DNA from: JAFHCF01 sp048497495
GTDB taxonomy: Bacteria; Pseudomonadota; Alphaproteobacteria; Rhizobiales; Ancalomicrobiaceae
DNA length: 9,748 nucleotides
NCBI GenBank assembly: GCA_048497495.1
Contig: JAFHCF010000149.1
Coordinates: 1 to 9,748 of the forward strand
Reading direction: 5' to 3'
The stretch's first letter is position 1. Each line of letters starts with the position of its first letter. A program made the position numbers and the translations under genes. The notes below the pieces were generated by a model. That model worked only from the letters and a program-made list of their open reading frames with translations, was not told the DNA's origin and did not search any database. Shown here piece by piece: positions 1-6,376 of the stretch.

Positions 1-93
1 GCCGTGGCGGACGGCGAGCTTCACCGCCAAGGCCAGCCGCACCGCGCAGCGCGGGCTGGAATCGACGTGGACGAGAATGTTGGCGAGTGTCAT
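1..93 (-). CDS. Universal stress protein (UspA family), N-terminal 31 codons only
   Basis: This is the start of a minus-strand gene that continues beyond the left edge. The ATG is at 93-91 and the frame stays open to base 1, reading MTLANILVHVDSSPRCAVRL and then ALAVKLAVRHG. The first beta strand followed by D-S-S and an alpha helix rich in A/L/R is the usual opening of single-domain or tandem UspA proteins, where the Asp after the first strand lies in the nucleotide-binding pocket. A GAGGA ribosome-binding site lies 5-9 bases upstream of the ATG. It lies 61 bp downstream of the MarR gene on the same strand with no terminator-like hairpin between them, so co-transcription is likely. USP proteins are cytoplasmic and are induced by stress or starvation; a specific role cannot be read from 31 residues. 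Identification rests on the N-terminus alone. Confidence 0.7.
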   Translation of the reverse strand, partial: MTLANILVHVDSSPRCAVRLALAVKLAVRHG

Positions 94-154
94 GGCGTTC
101 CTCGTTCCGGCTCCGCGTGGTCGACGCCGGGCGAGGCGCCGCCGCGCGTGGAAA

Positions 155-727
155 TCAGGGGCGGCGGGGGGCGTCGGCCGGCGCGGCGATCAGGCGCGTC
201 AGCAGGCTCACCAGCGTCTCGCGCCCGCCGGGGCCGAGGCGGGCGGCGAGGGCGCGCTCCTGGTCGGCCTGGACCCGCAGGGCGCGATCGAGCAGGGCGC
301 GGCCGTCGTCGGTCAGCACGATGGCGTGGGAGCGTCGGTCGGTGGTCGAGCGAACCCGCTCGGCGAGGCCCCGGCGCTCCAGTTCGTCGAGCATGGCGAC
401 GAAGTTGGGACGCTGGATGCCGAGGGCCGCGGCGATTTCCGACTGTTTGCGGCCGGGATTGCGGCCGATCACCAACAGGACCGAATATTGCGCCGGCTTC
501 AATTCGAGCGCGGCGAAACGGGCGATGAAGTCCTCGAACACCGCCATCTGCGCCCGACGCAGGGTGTAGCCGACGACGCTGGTCAGGCCGGAGAGATCGA
601 GTTCGCCTCCGGTCTCGACGCCGAGATCCTCGATCTCGTCACCGAGGGGCGCGCGCACCGGGCGGCGCCCCCGTCGGGCGGCCACGGGCGGGCGAACCCC
701 CGGTTCGAACTCCTCGGTCGCATCCAT
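155..727 (-). CDS. MarR-family transcriptional regulator, 190 aa
   Basis: A cytoplasmic winged-helix DNA-binding dimer, probably a ligand-responsive repressor. Residues about 46-75 form the N-terminal dimerisation helix. LKPAQYSVLLVIGRNPG (about 77-92) leads into the helix-turn-helix, QSEIAAALGIQRPNFVAMLDELERRG (95-120), with the recognition helix at about 106-118. The wing holds the family's D-x-R signature (TTDRRSHAIVLTDDG, D130-R132). The C-terminal helices complete the dimer interface. At 190 aa it is longer than the usual 140-160 aa, because of an N-terminal tail of about 45 residues containing an Arg-rich patch (RRGRRPVR, 18-25). The ATG at 727-725 was chosen because it is preceded by GGAG/AGAGG and no good start lies nearer the domain. 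The gene is divergent from livH across 214 bp holding a palindrome, which suggests it controls itself and the rightward operon. Neighbouring acyl-CoA enzymes suggest an acid or acyl-CoA ligand (inference). Confidence 0.92.
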   Translation of the reverse strand: MDATEEFEPGVRPPVAARRGRRPVRAPLGDEIEDLGVETGGELDLSGLTSVVGYTLRRAQMAVFEDFIARFAALELKPAQYSVLLVIGRNPGRKQSEIAAALGIQRPNFVAMLDELERRGLAERVRSTTDRRSHAIVLTDDGRALLDRALRVQADQERALAARLGPGGRETLVSLLTRLIAAPADAPRRP

Positions 728-793
728 CGTTCGCCTCTCGCTCCACCACCTTCGTCGTCGGCCCTCGGGTCGATCTTGCGCTTATACCAGATA

Positions 794-814
794 ATTGTTA
801 TGACATATATCAAT
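794..814. promoter_or_regulatory. Putative MarR operator in the divergent promoter region
   Basis: An imperfect palindrome, TTGTTAT-GACAT-ATATCAA at 795-813, has half-sites that match at six of seven positions, and the flanking A794/T814 also pair. It sits in the only AT-rich island (about 781-818) of an otherwise very GC-rich region, between the divergent MarR and livH starts. MarR-family operators are typically 16-20 bp AT-rich palindromes placed this way. Promoter elements are hard to fix: TTGCGC at 776-781, 17 bp, then TATGAC at 799-804 is a weak plus-strand candidate that the palindrome would overlap. TATAAG (786-781 on the minus strand) is a possible -10 toward marR. The palindrome is seen; its role as the MarR site is inferred. 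Confidence 0.6.
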
Positions 815-826
815 ATCGAACGCCGG

Positions 827-849
827 GAGGAACGCCACGATCGTTCCTC
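827..849. promoter_or_regulatory. Inverted repeat GAGGAACG-N7-CGTTCCTC
   Basis: A perfect 8-bp inverted repeat with a 7-bp spacer lies 13 bp to the right of the AT-rich palindrome and 92 bp before the livH start. It is either a second protein-binding site in the divergent control region or a hairpin in the rightward leader. Its sequence is unrelated to the 794-814 palindrome, so it would bind a different factor if it is an operator. No function can be assigned from sequence. Confidence 0.35.
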
Positions 850-886
850 GATTCCGCGAGGCCTCGCCCTCCGGGATCCTGCCCGC

Positions 887-914
887 CGCCCCTCGGGGGC
901 GTGAGGCTCCCGAG
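887..914 (+). promoter_or_regulatory. GC-rich leader hairpins upstream of livH
   Basis: Two hairpins that cannot form together are visible. CGCCCC-TCG-GGGGCG (887-901) has six pairs and a three-base loop. CTCGGG (892-897) can instead pair with CCCGAG (909-914). Neither is followed by a run of T, so this is not a standard intrinsic terminator. It lies just before the ribosome-binding site (925-932) and could modulate translation or could simply reflect high GC content. Confidence 0.25.
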
Positions 915-941
915 CAGGGGAAACGAAGGGGGCTGCGACCG

Positions 942-1982
942 GTGGACGGCACGATTCTGCTCTTTCTGGTCCAAGACGGTATCACGAACGGGGCGATCTA
1001 CGCGCTCCTCGGGATCGCGCTCGTCCTGGTCTTCGCGGTCACCCGGGTGATCTTCATACCGCAAGGCGAGTTCGTCGCCTTCGGGGCTCTCACCTATGCG
1101 CTGCTCGAGAGCGGCAAGTTGCCGGGCACCGTCTGGCTGCTGGTCGGCTTCGGCGTCGTCGCCTTCCTGCTCGATCTGGTGGCGATGCGGTCGAGCGGGT
1201 TCTCGGGCGCCCGTCTCCTGCGGGCGGCCGGCTTCGATCTGCTGCTGCCCGGCGCCGTGTCGCTCGCGGCGGTGGCGATGGCCGGGCGCGGGCTCGGGGC
1301 GGCGGCGCATTTCGCCCTCACGATCGCCCTGATCACGCCGCTCGGACCCTTGCTCTACCGGGTCGCCTTTCGGCCGATCGCCGGCGCCTCGGTCCTGACC
1401 CTGCTGATCGCCTCGGTCGGCGTCCACCTGGCGCTGGTCGGGCTCGGCCTCGTGTTCTTCGGCGCCGAGGGGCTCCGGGCGCCGGCGATGTCGGACCTCA
1501 TGGTGACGCTCGGGCCCCTGATGATCACCGGCCAGTCGATCGCCGTCTATGTCGTCGCCGTCCTCGCCATCGGCGGGCTGTGGCTGTTCTTCGAAAAGGC
1601 GCTGTGGGGCAAGGCGCTGCGCGCCACGGCGGTCAACCGGCTCGGAGCGCGATTCGTCGGCATCCGCACCGGCTTCGCCGGGTCGCTCGCCTTCGGGCTG
1701 GCCGCGGCGATCGGCGCGGTCTCGGGCATCCTGGTGGCGCCGATGACGACGATCTACTACGACACCGGCTTCCTCATCGGGCTCAAGGGCTTCGTCGCGG
1801 CGATCATCGGCGGGCTGGCGAGCCATCCCCTGACGGCCGCCGCCGCCCTCGCCGTCGGCATCGTCGAGGCGCTCGCCTCGTTCTTCGCCTCCGACCTCAA
1901 GGAGATCATCGTCTTCGGCCTGATCATCCCGGTCCTGTTGTGGCGGTCGCTCACCCACACCCACGTCGAGGAGGAGGATTGA
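942..1982 (+). CDS. livH: LivH-type permease of a HAAT-family ABC importer, 346 aa
   Basis: Integral inner-membrane permease, one of the two transmembrane subunits of a branched-chain-amino-acid-type (hydrophobic amino acid/amide) ABC importer. The start is GTG, supported by GAAGGGGG nine bases upstream. The protein opens with the family pattern D-G-x-x-x-G-x-x-Y-A-L-L (about 12-23) and a first helix ending at VTRVIFIPQGEFVAFG (33-48). Classical LivH has N-x-A-H-G-E at this place, so the H-to-Q form marks a divergent subclass. Near the C-terminus, the cytoplasmic coupling region reads ALRATAVNRLGARFVGIRTG (about 226-245), followed by helices and a KGFVAAIIGGLAS segment that matches LivH proteins. 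At 346 aa it is about 50 residues longer than typical LivH (about 290-310); the extra part lies at roughly residues 75-130 and is largely hydrophobic. The TGA is followed after four bases by the next gene, whose ribosome-binding site (GAGGAGGAT) lies inside the end of this one. The true substrate is probably a carboxylic acid (inference). Confidence 0.9.
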   Translation: MDGTILLFLVQDGITNGAIYALLGIALVLVFAVTRVIFIPQGEFVAFGALTYALLESGKLPGTVWLLVGFGVVAFLLDLVAMRSSGFSGARLLRAAGFDLLLPGAVSLAAVAMAGRGLGAAAHFALTIALITPLGPLLYRVAFRPIAGASVLTLLIASVGVHLALVGLGLVFFGAEGLRAPAMSDLMVTLGPLMITGQSIAVYVVAVLAIGGLWLFFEKALWGKALRATAVNRLGARFVGIRTGFAGSLAFGLAAAIGAVSGILVAPMTTIYYDTGFLIGLKGFVAAIIGGLASHPLTAAAALAVGIVEALASFFASDLKEIIVFGLIIPVLLWRSLTHTHVEEED

Positions 1983-1986
1983 TCCG

Positions 1987-3753
1987 ATGAACCCGCGTCA
2001 CGCTCTCGCGATCTTCGCCGTCCTGCTCGCGGCTCTCCCGGTGCTGCCCGGGGTGCCCGCCTTCTGGATCACGCTCGCCGGCAACATCGGACTCGCCTCG
2101 CTGGTCGCCATGGGGCTGGTGCTGCTCACCGGCGTCGGCGGCATGACCTCCTTCGGCCAGGCCGCCTTCTGCGGCTTCGGCGCCTATGCCACCGCCGTGC
2201 TGACCACCGGCTACGGTTGGAACCCGTGGGCGACGCTACCGGTGGCGCTCGCCGTCTCCGGCTCGGTCGCCGTGCTGCTCGGGCTGGTGACGGTGCGGCT
2301 CTCCGGCCATTTCCTGCCGCTCGGCACCATCGCCTGGGGGTTGGCGCTCTACTATCTGTTCGGCACGCTCGACATCCTCGGGCGCCACGACGGCCTGTCG
2401 GGCATCCCGCCGCTGTCGATCCTCGGTCACGAGCTGATCGATCCGCGCGACGTCCACTGGCTGATCTGGGGCGCGGTGATCGGGGCGGGGGTCCTCACCA
2501 CCCATCTCCTCGACAGCCGCGTCGGCCGCGCCATCCGGGCGTTGCGGCGCGGCCAGATGGCGGCGGAATCCTTCGGCATCGACGCCTCGACCACCAAGCT
2601 GATCGTCTTCGTCTACGCCGCCCTCCTCGCCGGCCTCTCCGGCTGGCTCTACGCCCACGTCCAGCGCACCGTCACCCAGACGCCCTTCGGCATCAACGCC
2701 GGCATCGAATATCTGTTCATGGCGGTGGTCGGCGGTTCGGGCCAGATCTGGGGCGCGGTGGTCGGCGCCGGGCTGGTGACGCTCCTGAAGGAGGCGCTGC
2801 AGCGGCTGTTGCCGCTTGTCGTCGGCCATTCGGTCCAGCTCGAGGGCGTGGTCTTCGGCGTGGCGCTGGTGGCGCTGCTGCAGGTGGCGCGCGAGGGGCT
2901 GTGGCCGCATCTGGCGCGATGGCTTCCGGCTCGACCGCGCGACGTGCCGGCACGGGCCGGGACGCTCGCCCGCCGCGCCATCGACACGTCGCGAAAGACG
3001 CCGCTCTTGGTGCTCGACGGCGCGCGCAAGCAGTTCGGCGGACTGATCGCGGTCAACGACGTGTCGTTCAAGGTCGGGCGCGGCGAGATCGTCGCGCTGA
3101 TCGGCCCCAACGGCGCCGGCAAGAGCACCACCTTCAACCTGATCACCGGGGTCGCCCGGGTGACGTCGGGCAAGGTCTCCCTCGACGGCCGCGAGATTTC
3201 CGGCACTTCGCCGCAGACCATCGCCCGGCTGGGGGTCGCCCGCACCTTCCAGCACGTCAAGCTCAACCCCGACATGAGCGTGCTCGAGAACGTCGCGCTC
3301 GGGGCGCATCTGCGGGGGAAATCCGGAGTGATCGCCTCGATGCTGCGGCTCGATCGCCGCGACGAGGCCAAGCTCCTCGCCGAGGCCGCCCGCCAGCTCG
3401 ACCGCGTCGGGCTCGGCGAGCACAAGCTGAAGCCGGCCGGCTCGCTGGCGCTCGGTCAGCAGCGGGTGGTGGAGATCGCCCGTGCCCTGGCGCTCGATCC
3501 CGAACTGCTGCTGCTCGACGAGCCGGCGGCGGGCCTGCGCCACTTCGAGAAGGAGAGCCTCGCCGAGCTCTTGAGGAAGCTGCGCGCCGAGGGCGTCTCG
3601 GTGCTGCTGGTCGAGCACGACATGGGCTTCGTCATGGGGCTCACCGACCACATCGTGGTGCTCGACTTCGGCACCAAGATCGCCGAGGGCCCGCCGGAAG
3701 TGATCAAGACCCACCCGGCGGTTCTCGAAGCCTATCTGGGAGGCGTGGCATGA
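1987..3753 (+). CDS. livM/livG: LivM-LivG fusion: HAAT ABC importer permease plus ATPase, 588 aa
   Basis: A single protein joins the second permease subunit to one of the two ATPase subunits. Residues 1 to about 312 are LivM-like: hydrophobic helices, LLTGVGGMTSFGQAAFCGFGAY (about 47-68, the conserved G-Q-A-A/x-F-x-G-x-G-A-Y signature), a coupling loop RALRRGQMAAESFGID, and AVVGGSGQIWGAVVGAGL. A charged linker (about 313-338) leads to a LivG-like ATPase with Walker A GPNGAGKST (373-381), Q-loop Gln422, signature LALGQQ (487-492), Walker B LLLLDE (D511, E512) and switch His544. The reading frame is continuous, with no sign of an assembly join, and residue spacing in both halves is normal. The signature has Ala where LSGGQ has Ser, and the D-loop reads AAGLRHFE; LivG proteins vary at both. 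The stop overlaps the livF start as ATGA, implying translational coupling. The ATPase works on the cytoplasmic face and pairs with LivF. Confidence 0.94.
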   Translation: MNPRHALAIFAVLLAALPVLPGVPAFWITLAGNIGLASLVAMGLVLLTGVGGMTSFGQAAFCGFGAYATAVLTTGYGWNPWATLPVALAVSGSVAVLLGLVTVRLSGHFLPLGTIAWGLALYYLFGTLDILGRHDGLSGIPPLSILGHELIDPRDVHWLIWGAVIGAGVLTTHLLDSRVGRAIRALRRGQMAAESFGIDASTTKLIVFVYAALLAGLSGWLYAHVQRTVTQTPFGINAGIEYLFMAVVGGSGQIWGAVVGAGLVTLLKEALQRLLPLVVGHSVQLEGVVFGVALVALLQVAREGLWPHLARWLPARPRDVPARAGTLARRAIDTSRKTPLLVLDGARKQFGGLIAVNDVSFKVGRGEIVALIGPNGAGKSTTFNLITGVARVTSGKVSLDGREISGTSPQTIARLGVARTFQHVKLNPDMSVLENVALGAHLRGKSGVIASMLRLDRRDEAKLLAEAARQLDRVGLGEHKLKPAGSLALGQQRVVEIARALALDPELLLLDEPAAGLRHFEKESLAELLRKLRAEGVSVLLVEHDMGFVMGLTDHIVVLDFGTKIAEGPPEVIKTHPAVLEAYLGGVA

Positions 3754-4463
3754 GCGGGTTTCTCCTCGAACTCGAGGCCGTCTCGGTCGCCTACGGCAAG
3801 GTCCAGGCGGTGCGCGGCGTGTCGCTCGCGGTGCGCCCCGGCGAGATCGTCACGGTGATCGGCGCCAACGGCGCCGGCAAGTCGACGCTGCTCAACGCCA
3901 CCATGGGGGCCTTGCCCAGCACCGGGTCGAGCCGCTTCCTCGGCCACGATCTGGCCAGGCTCGAGGTCGAGGAGCGGGTCGCCCTCGGTCTCTGCCTGGT
4001 GCCGGAGCGGCGCGAGTTGTTCTCGACCATGACGGTCGAGGACAATCTGGTGCTCGGCGGCTTCCGCGTGCCGCGCGCCGAGGCGAAACGGCTGATCGAG
4101 GAGGTCTATGGCCGCTTCCCGCGCCTGAAGGAGCGCCGCGACCAGCTCGCCGGCACCATGTCGGGGGGCGAGAGGCAGATGCTGGCGATGGGCCGCGCCC
4201 TGATGAGCCGGCCGAAGCTCTTGATGCTCGACGAGCCGAGCCTGGGGCTGGCGCCGCGCATCGTCGCCGACATCTTCCGCATCATCGCCGACCTGCGCGC
4301 CGCCGGCGTCTCGATCCTGCTGGTCGAGCAGAACGCCCGCGCCGCGCTGGCGGCGGCCGACCACGCGCACGTCATGGAACTCGGCGAGGTCTCGGTCTCC
4401 GGGCCGGCGGCCGAGCTCGCCCGCGATGAGCGCATCGTCCAGAGCTATCTCGGTTTCCACTGA
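3750..4463 (+). CDS. livF: LivF-type ATPase of the HAAT ABC importer, 237 aa
   Basis: The second cytoplasmic ATPase of the importer. It has Walker A GANGAGKST (38-46), signature MSGGERQ (137-143), Walker B LLMLDE with D161 and E162, then PSLGLAP and SILLVEQNARAAL. A Gln replaces the usual switch His in VEQN; this is normal for LivF and is not a defect. The length matches the family (about 233-240 aa). The start was set at the ATG at 3750-3752 because it overlaps the preceding stop (ATGA) and gives the standard LivF N-terminus, MSGFLLELEAVSVAYGKVQA. The frame is open much further upstream, but that part is a shadow of the fused gene. It should pair with the ATPase half of the LivM-LivG fusion, giving an asymmetric complex of LivH, LivM-G and LivF. 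The acyl-CoA dehydrogenase follows after 17 bp, so all four genes form one transcription unit. Confidence 0.96.
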   Translation: MSGFLLELEAVSVAYGKVQAVRGVSLAVRPGEIVTVIGANGAGKSTLLNATMGALPSTGSSRFLGHDLARLEVEERVALGLCLVPERRELFSTMTVEDNLVLGGFRVPRAEAKRLIEEVYGRFPRLKERRDQLAGTMSGGERQMLAMGRALMSRPKLLMLDEPSLGLAPRIVADIFRIIADLRAAGVSILLVEQNARAALAAADHAHVMELGEVSVSGPAAELARDERIVQSYLGFH

Positions 4464-4480
4464 TCCCCGACGAGGTCGCC

Positions 4481-6211
4481 ATGTCCTACCGCGCGCCGAT
4501 CGACGACATGCTCTTCACCCTGACACGCGTCGCGGTGCCGCCCGGCGCCGAGCCGCCGCTCGGCGAGGACGATCTTTCGGCGATCCTCGGCGAGGCGGCG
4601 CGCTTCGTCGAGACCCGCGTCGCGCCGCTCGACCGGGTCTCCGACACGGTCGGGGCGTCGTGGGCCGATGGGGCCGTCACCACGCCGCCGGGGTTCCGCG
4701 AGGCCTATGCCGATTGGGCGGCGGCGGGGTGGAACGCGGTGGCGCAATCGGAAGCCTTCGGCGGTTCCGGCCTGCCGACGGCGGTCGGCACCGCGACGAT
4801 GGAGATGCTGACCTCGGCCTGCATGGCGCTGTCGACGCTGCCGGTGTTGAGCCAGGGGGCGGCGGACGCGATCGAGGCGCATGGGTCGGAGGCGTTGAAA
4901 CGCATCTATCTCGCCAAGCTGATCTCGGGCGAATGGACCGGCTCCATGAACCTGACCGAGCCGCAGGCCGGCTCCGACGTCGGCCTGTTGCGCACCCGGG
5001 CGGTGCCGGCTGGCGACGGCTCCTACCGGATCACCGGCTCGAAGATCTTCATCACCTTCGGCGAGCACGACCTCGCGCCGAACATCGTCCACCTGGTCCT
5101 GGCGCGGCTGCCCGACGCCCCCGCCGGGGTCAAGGGCATCTCGCTGTTCCTGGTGCCGAAGGTCCTCGTGAACCCCGACGGGTCGCTCGGCGCGGCCAAC
5201 GACGTGCGCTGCGCCGGCATCGAGCACAAGCTCGGCATCAAGGGCTCGCCGACCTGCACCATGGTCTACGGCGACGCCGGCGGGGCGATCGGCTGGTTGG
5301 TCGGCGAGGCGAACAAGGGGCTCGCCTGCATGTTCACGATGATGAACAAGGCGCGGCTCGCCACCGGTCTCCAGGGTGTCGCCATCGCCGAGAAGGCGAC
5401 GCGGAAGGCGCTGGCCTACGCGCTCGAGCGCCGCCAGGGCCGGGCCGCCGGCGTCACCGGCACCGCCCCGATCGCCGCCCATCCGGACGTCGCCCGCACC
5501 CTCGCCCGGATGAGGGCGCTGACGCTCGCCGCCCGCGCCATCGCCTATGCGGCGGCGGCGGCCATCGACACCGCCGCCGGCGCCGAGACGGCGGAGGGCC
5601 GTGCCGCCGGCGAGATGCGGGCGAGCCTCCTGACCCCGGTGGTCAAGGCCTTCGCCACCGACATCGGCTGCGAGGTCGCCTCGCTCGGGGTGCAGATTCA
5701 CGGCGGCATGGGCTTCATCGAGGAGACGGGCGCCGCCCAGCTCTTCCGCGACATCCGCATCGCGCCGATCTACGAGGGCACCAACGCCATCCAGGCGATC
5801 GACCTCGTCACCCGCAAGATCGGCCGCGAGGGCGGCGCCGAGGTGGCGCGGCTGATCGGCGAGGCTCGCGCCGACGTGGCGGCGGCGGCCGCCGGGCTCG
5901 GGGCCTCGGCCGGTCGGCTCGGCGCGGCCCTCGACGCACTCGAGCGGGCGACCGCCCATCTCCTCGATCCGGCGACGCCGGAGGTCGCGCGGCTTCTCGT
6001 CGCTTCGACCTATCTGCGACTCTTCGGCCTGACGCTCGGCGGCGCGCTGCTGGCGCGTGGCGCGGCGGCGGCGGGCGAGGCCCAATCTCATTGGCCGCGC
6101 CTCGCCCGGGTCTTCGCCGAGGATCTGGCGAGCGAGGCGGCGAGCCTCGTCGTCCAGATCGTCTCGCCGAGCCGTGATCCCGAGGATTATCGGGCGCTCG
6201 CCTTCGGGTGA
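4481..6211 (+). CDS. Acyl-CoA dehydrogenase, long DmdC/AcdA-like type, 576 aa
   Basis: A cytoplasmic FAD enzyme that oxidises an acyl-CoA to the 2,3-enoyl-CoA and passes electrons to electron-transfer flavoprotein. The first 40 residues (MSYRAPIDDMLFTLTRV) are the N-terminal extension typical of the roughly 590-residue subfamily that includes 3-methylmercaptopropionyl-CoA dehydrogenase. The flavin/substrate-binding segment MNLTEPQAGSD is at 156-166, and GSKIFITFGEHDLAPNIVHLVLAR follows. The C-terminal dehydrogenase domain has QIHGGMGFIEETGAAQLFRDIRIAPIYEGTNAIQ. Glu432 in YEGTNAIQ is at the place of the catalytic base (reported near residue 435 in DmdC). About 120 further residues form the extra C-terminal domain of this subfamily. 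The ATG is preceded by GAGG at a spacing of five bases. The substrate cannot be read from sequence; members act on fatty, aryl-alkanoyl and methylthio-propionyl CoA esters. Co-transcription with an importer suggests that the imported acid, once CoA-activated, is the substrate. Confidence 0.92.
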   Translation: MSYRAPIDDMLFTLTRVAVPPGAEPPLGEDDLSAILGEAARFVETRVAPLDRVSDTVGASWADGAVTTPPGFREAYADWAAAGWNAVAQSEAFGGSGLPTAVGTATMEMLTSACMALSTLPVLSQGAADAIEAHGSEALKRIYLAKLISGEWTGSMNLTEPQAGSDVGLLRTRAVPAGDGSYRITGSKIFITFGEHDLAPNIVHLVLARLPDAPAGVKGISLFLVPKVLVNPDGSLGAANDVRCAGIEHKLGIKGSPTCTMVYGDAGGAIGWLVGEANKGLACMFTMMNKARLATGLQGVAIAEKATRKALAYALERRQGRAAGVTGTAPIAAHPDVARTLARMRALTLAARAIAYAAAAAIDTAAGAETAEGRAAGEMRASLLTPVVKAFATDIGCEVASLGVQIHGGMGFIEETGAAQLFRDIRIAPIYEGTNAIQAIDLVTRKIGREGGAEVARLIGEARADVAAAAAGLGASAGRLGAALDALERATAHLLDPATPEVARLLVASTYLRLFGLTLGGALLARGAAAAGEAQSHWPRLARVFAEDLASEAASLVVQIVSPSRDPEDYRALAFG

Positions 6212-6246
6212 GGGGGCGGGGCGGCGGGGCGTGCGCGGCCGGCGCC

Positions 6247-6376
6247 GTGCGCGATGCTTCGAGACGGCGTCCGGCGGACGCCTCCTCAGCATGAGGCGCC
6301 TGGGGCTTCTTCGAAACAGACTCAAACGCCTCATGCCGAGGAGGCTGCGAAGCCGCCGCCTCGAAGCATCGCGCAC
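6247..6376. repeat. Long interrupted palindrome, probable dispersed Rhizobiales-type repeat
   Basis: The outer arms are a perfect 16-bp inverted repeat: GTGCGCGATGCTTCGA (6247-6262) and TCGAAGCATCGCGCAC (6361-6376). Complementarity continues inward with a few gaps and mismatches to ATGAGGCG (6291-6298) and CGCCTCAT (6327-6334), giving arms of about 50 bp around a 28-bp loop. The left arm contains its own small palindrome, CCTCA-GCA-TGAGG (6284-6296); the right arm has a weaker counterpart, so the folded form would be branched. Elements with CTCAxxxTGAG cores and GATGxTTCGA ends recur in intergenic regions of many Rhizobiales genomes (general knowledge, not searched here). It starts 35 bp after the dehydrogenase stop and may also end the rightward transcript or stabilise its 3' end. 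There is no transposase nearby, which is consistent with a non-autonomous repeat. Confidence 0.75.

Noticed and set aside
856..867. Perfect 12-bp palindrome GCGAGGCCTCGC in the livH leader
   Set aside because: Short GC-only palindromes are expected by chance at this base composition and it has no further context.
2217..3749. A long upstream extension in the LivF frame
   Set aside because: It is the out-of-frame reading of the LivM-LivG gene. The real LivF start is the ATG at 3750, which gives the normal family N-terminus.
3301..3753. Frameshift or assembly join explaining the LivM-LivG fusion
   Set aside because: The frame is continuous from 1987 to 3753 with a normal linker and intact motifs in both halves, and codon use does not change across the junction near 2920-3000.
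4336..4347. Possible loss-of-function in LivF because the switch His is Gln (VEQN)
   Set aside because: This Gln is characteristic of LivF-type ATPases and is not a defect.
6247..6376. Insertion sequence or CRISPR array
   Set aside because: There is no transposase, no target-site duplication I can see, and only one inverted unit without regular direct repeats and spacers.
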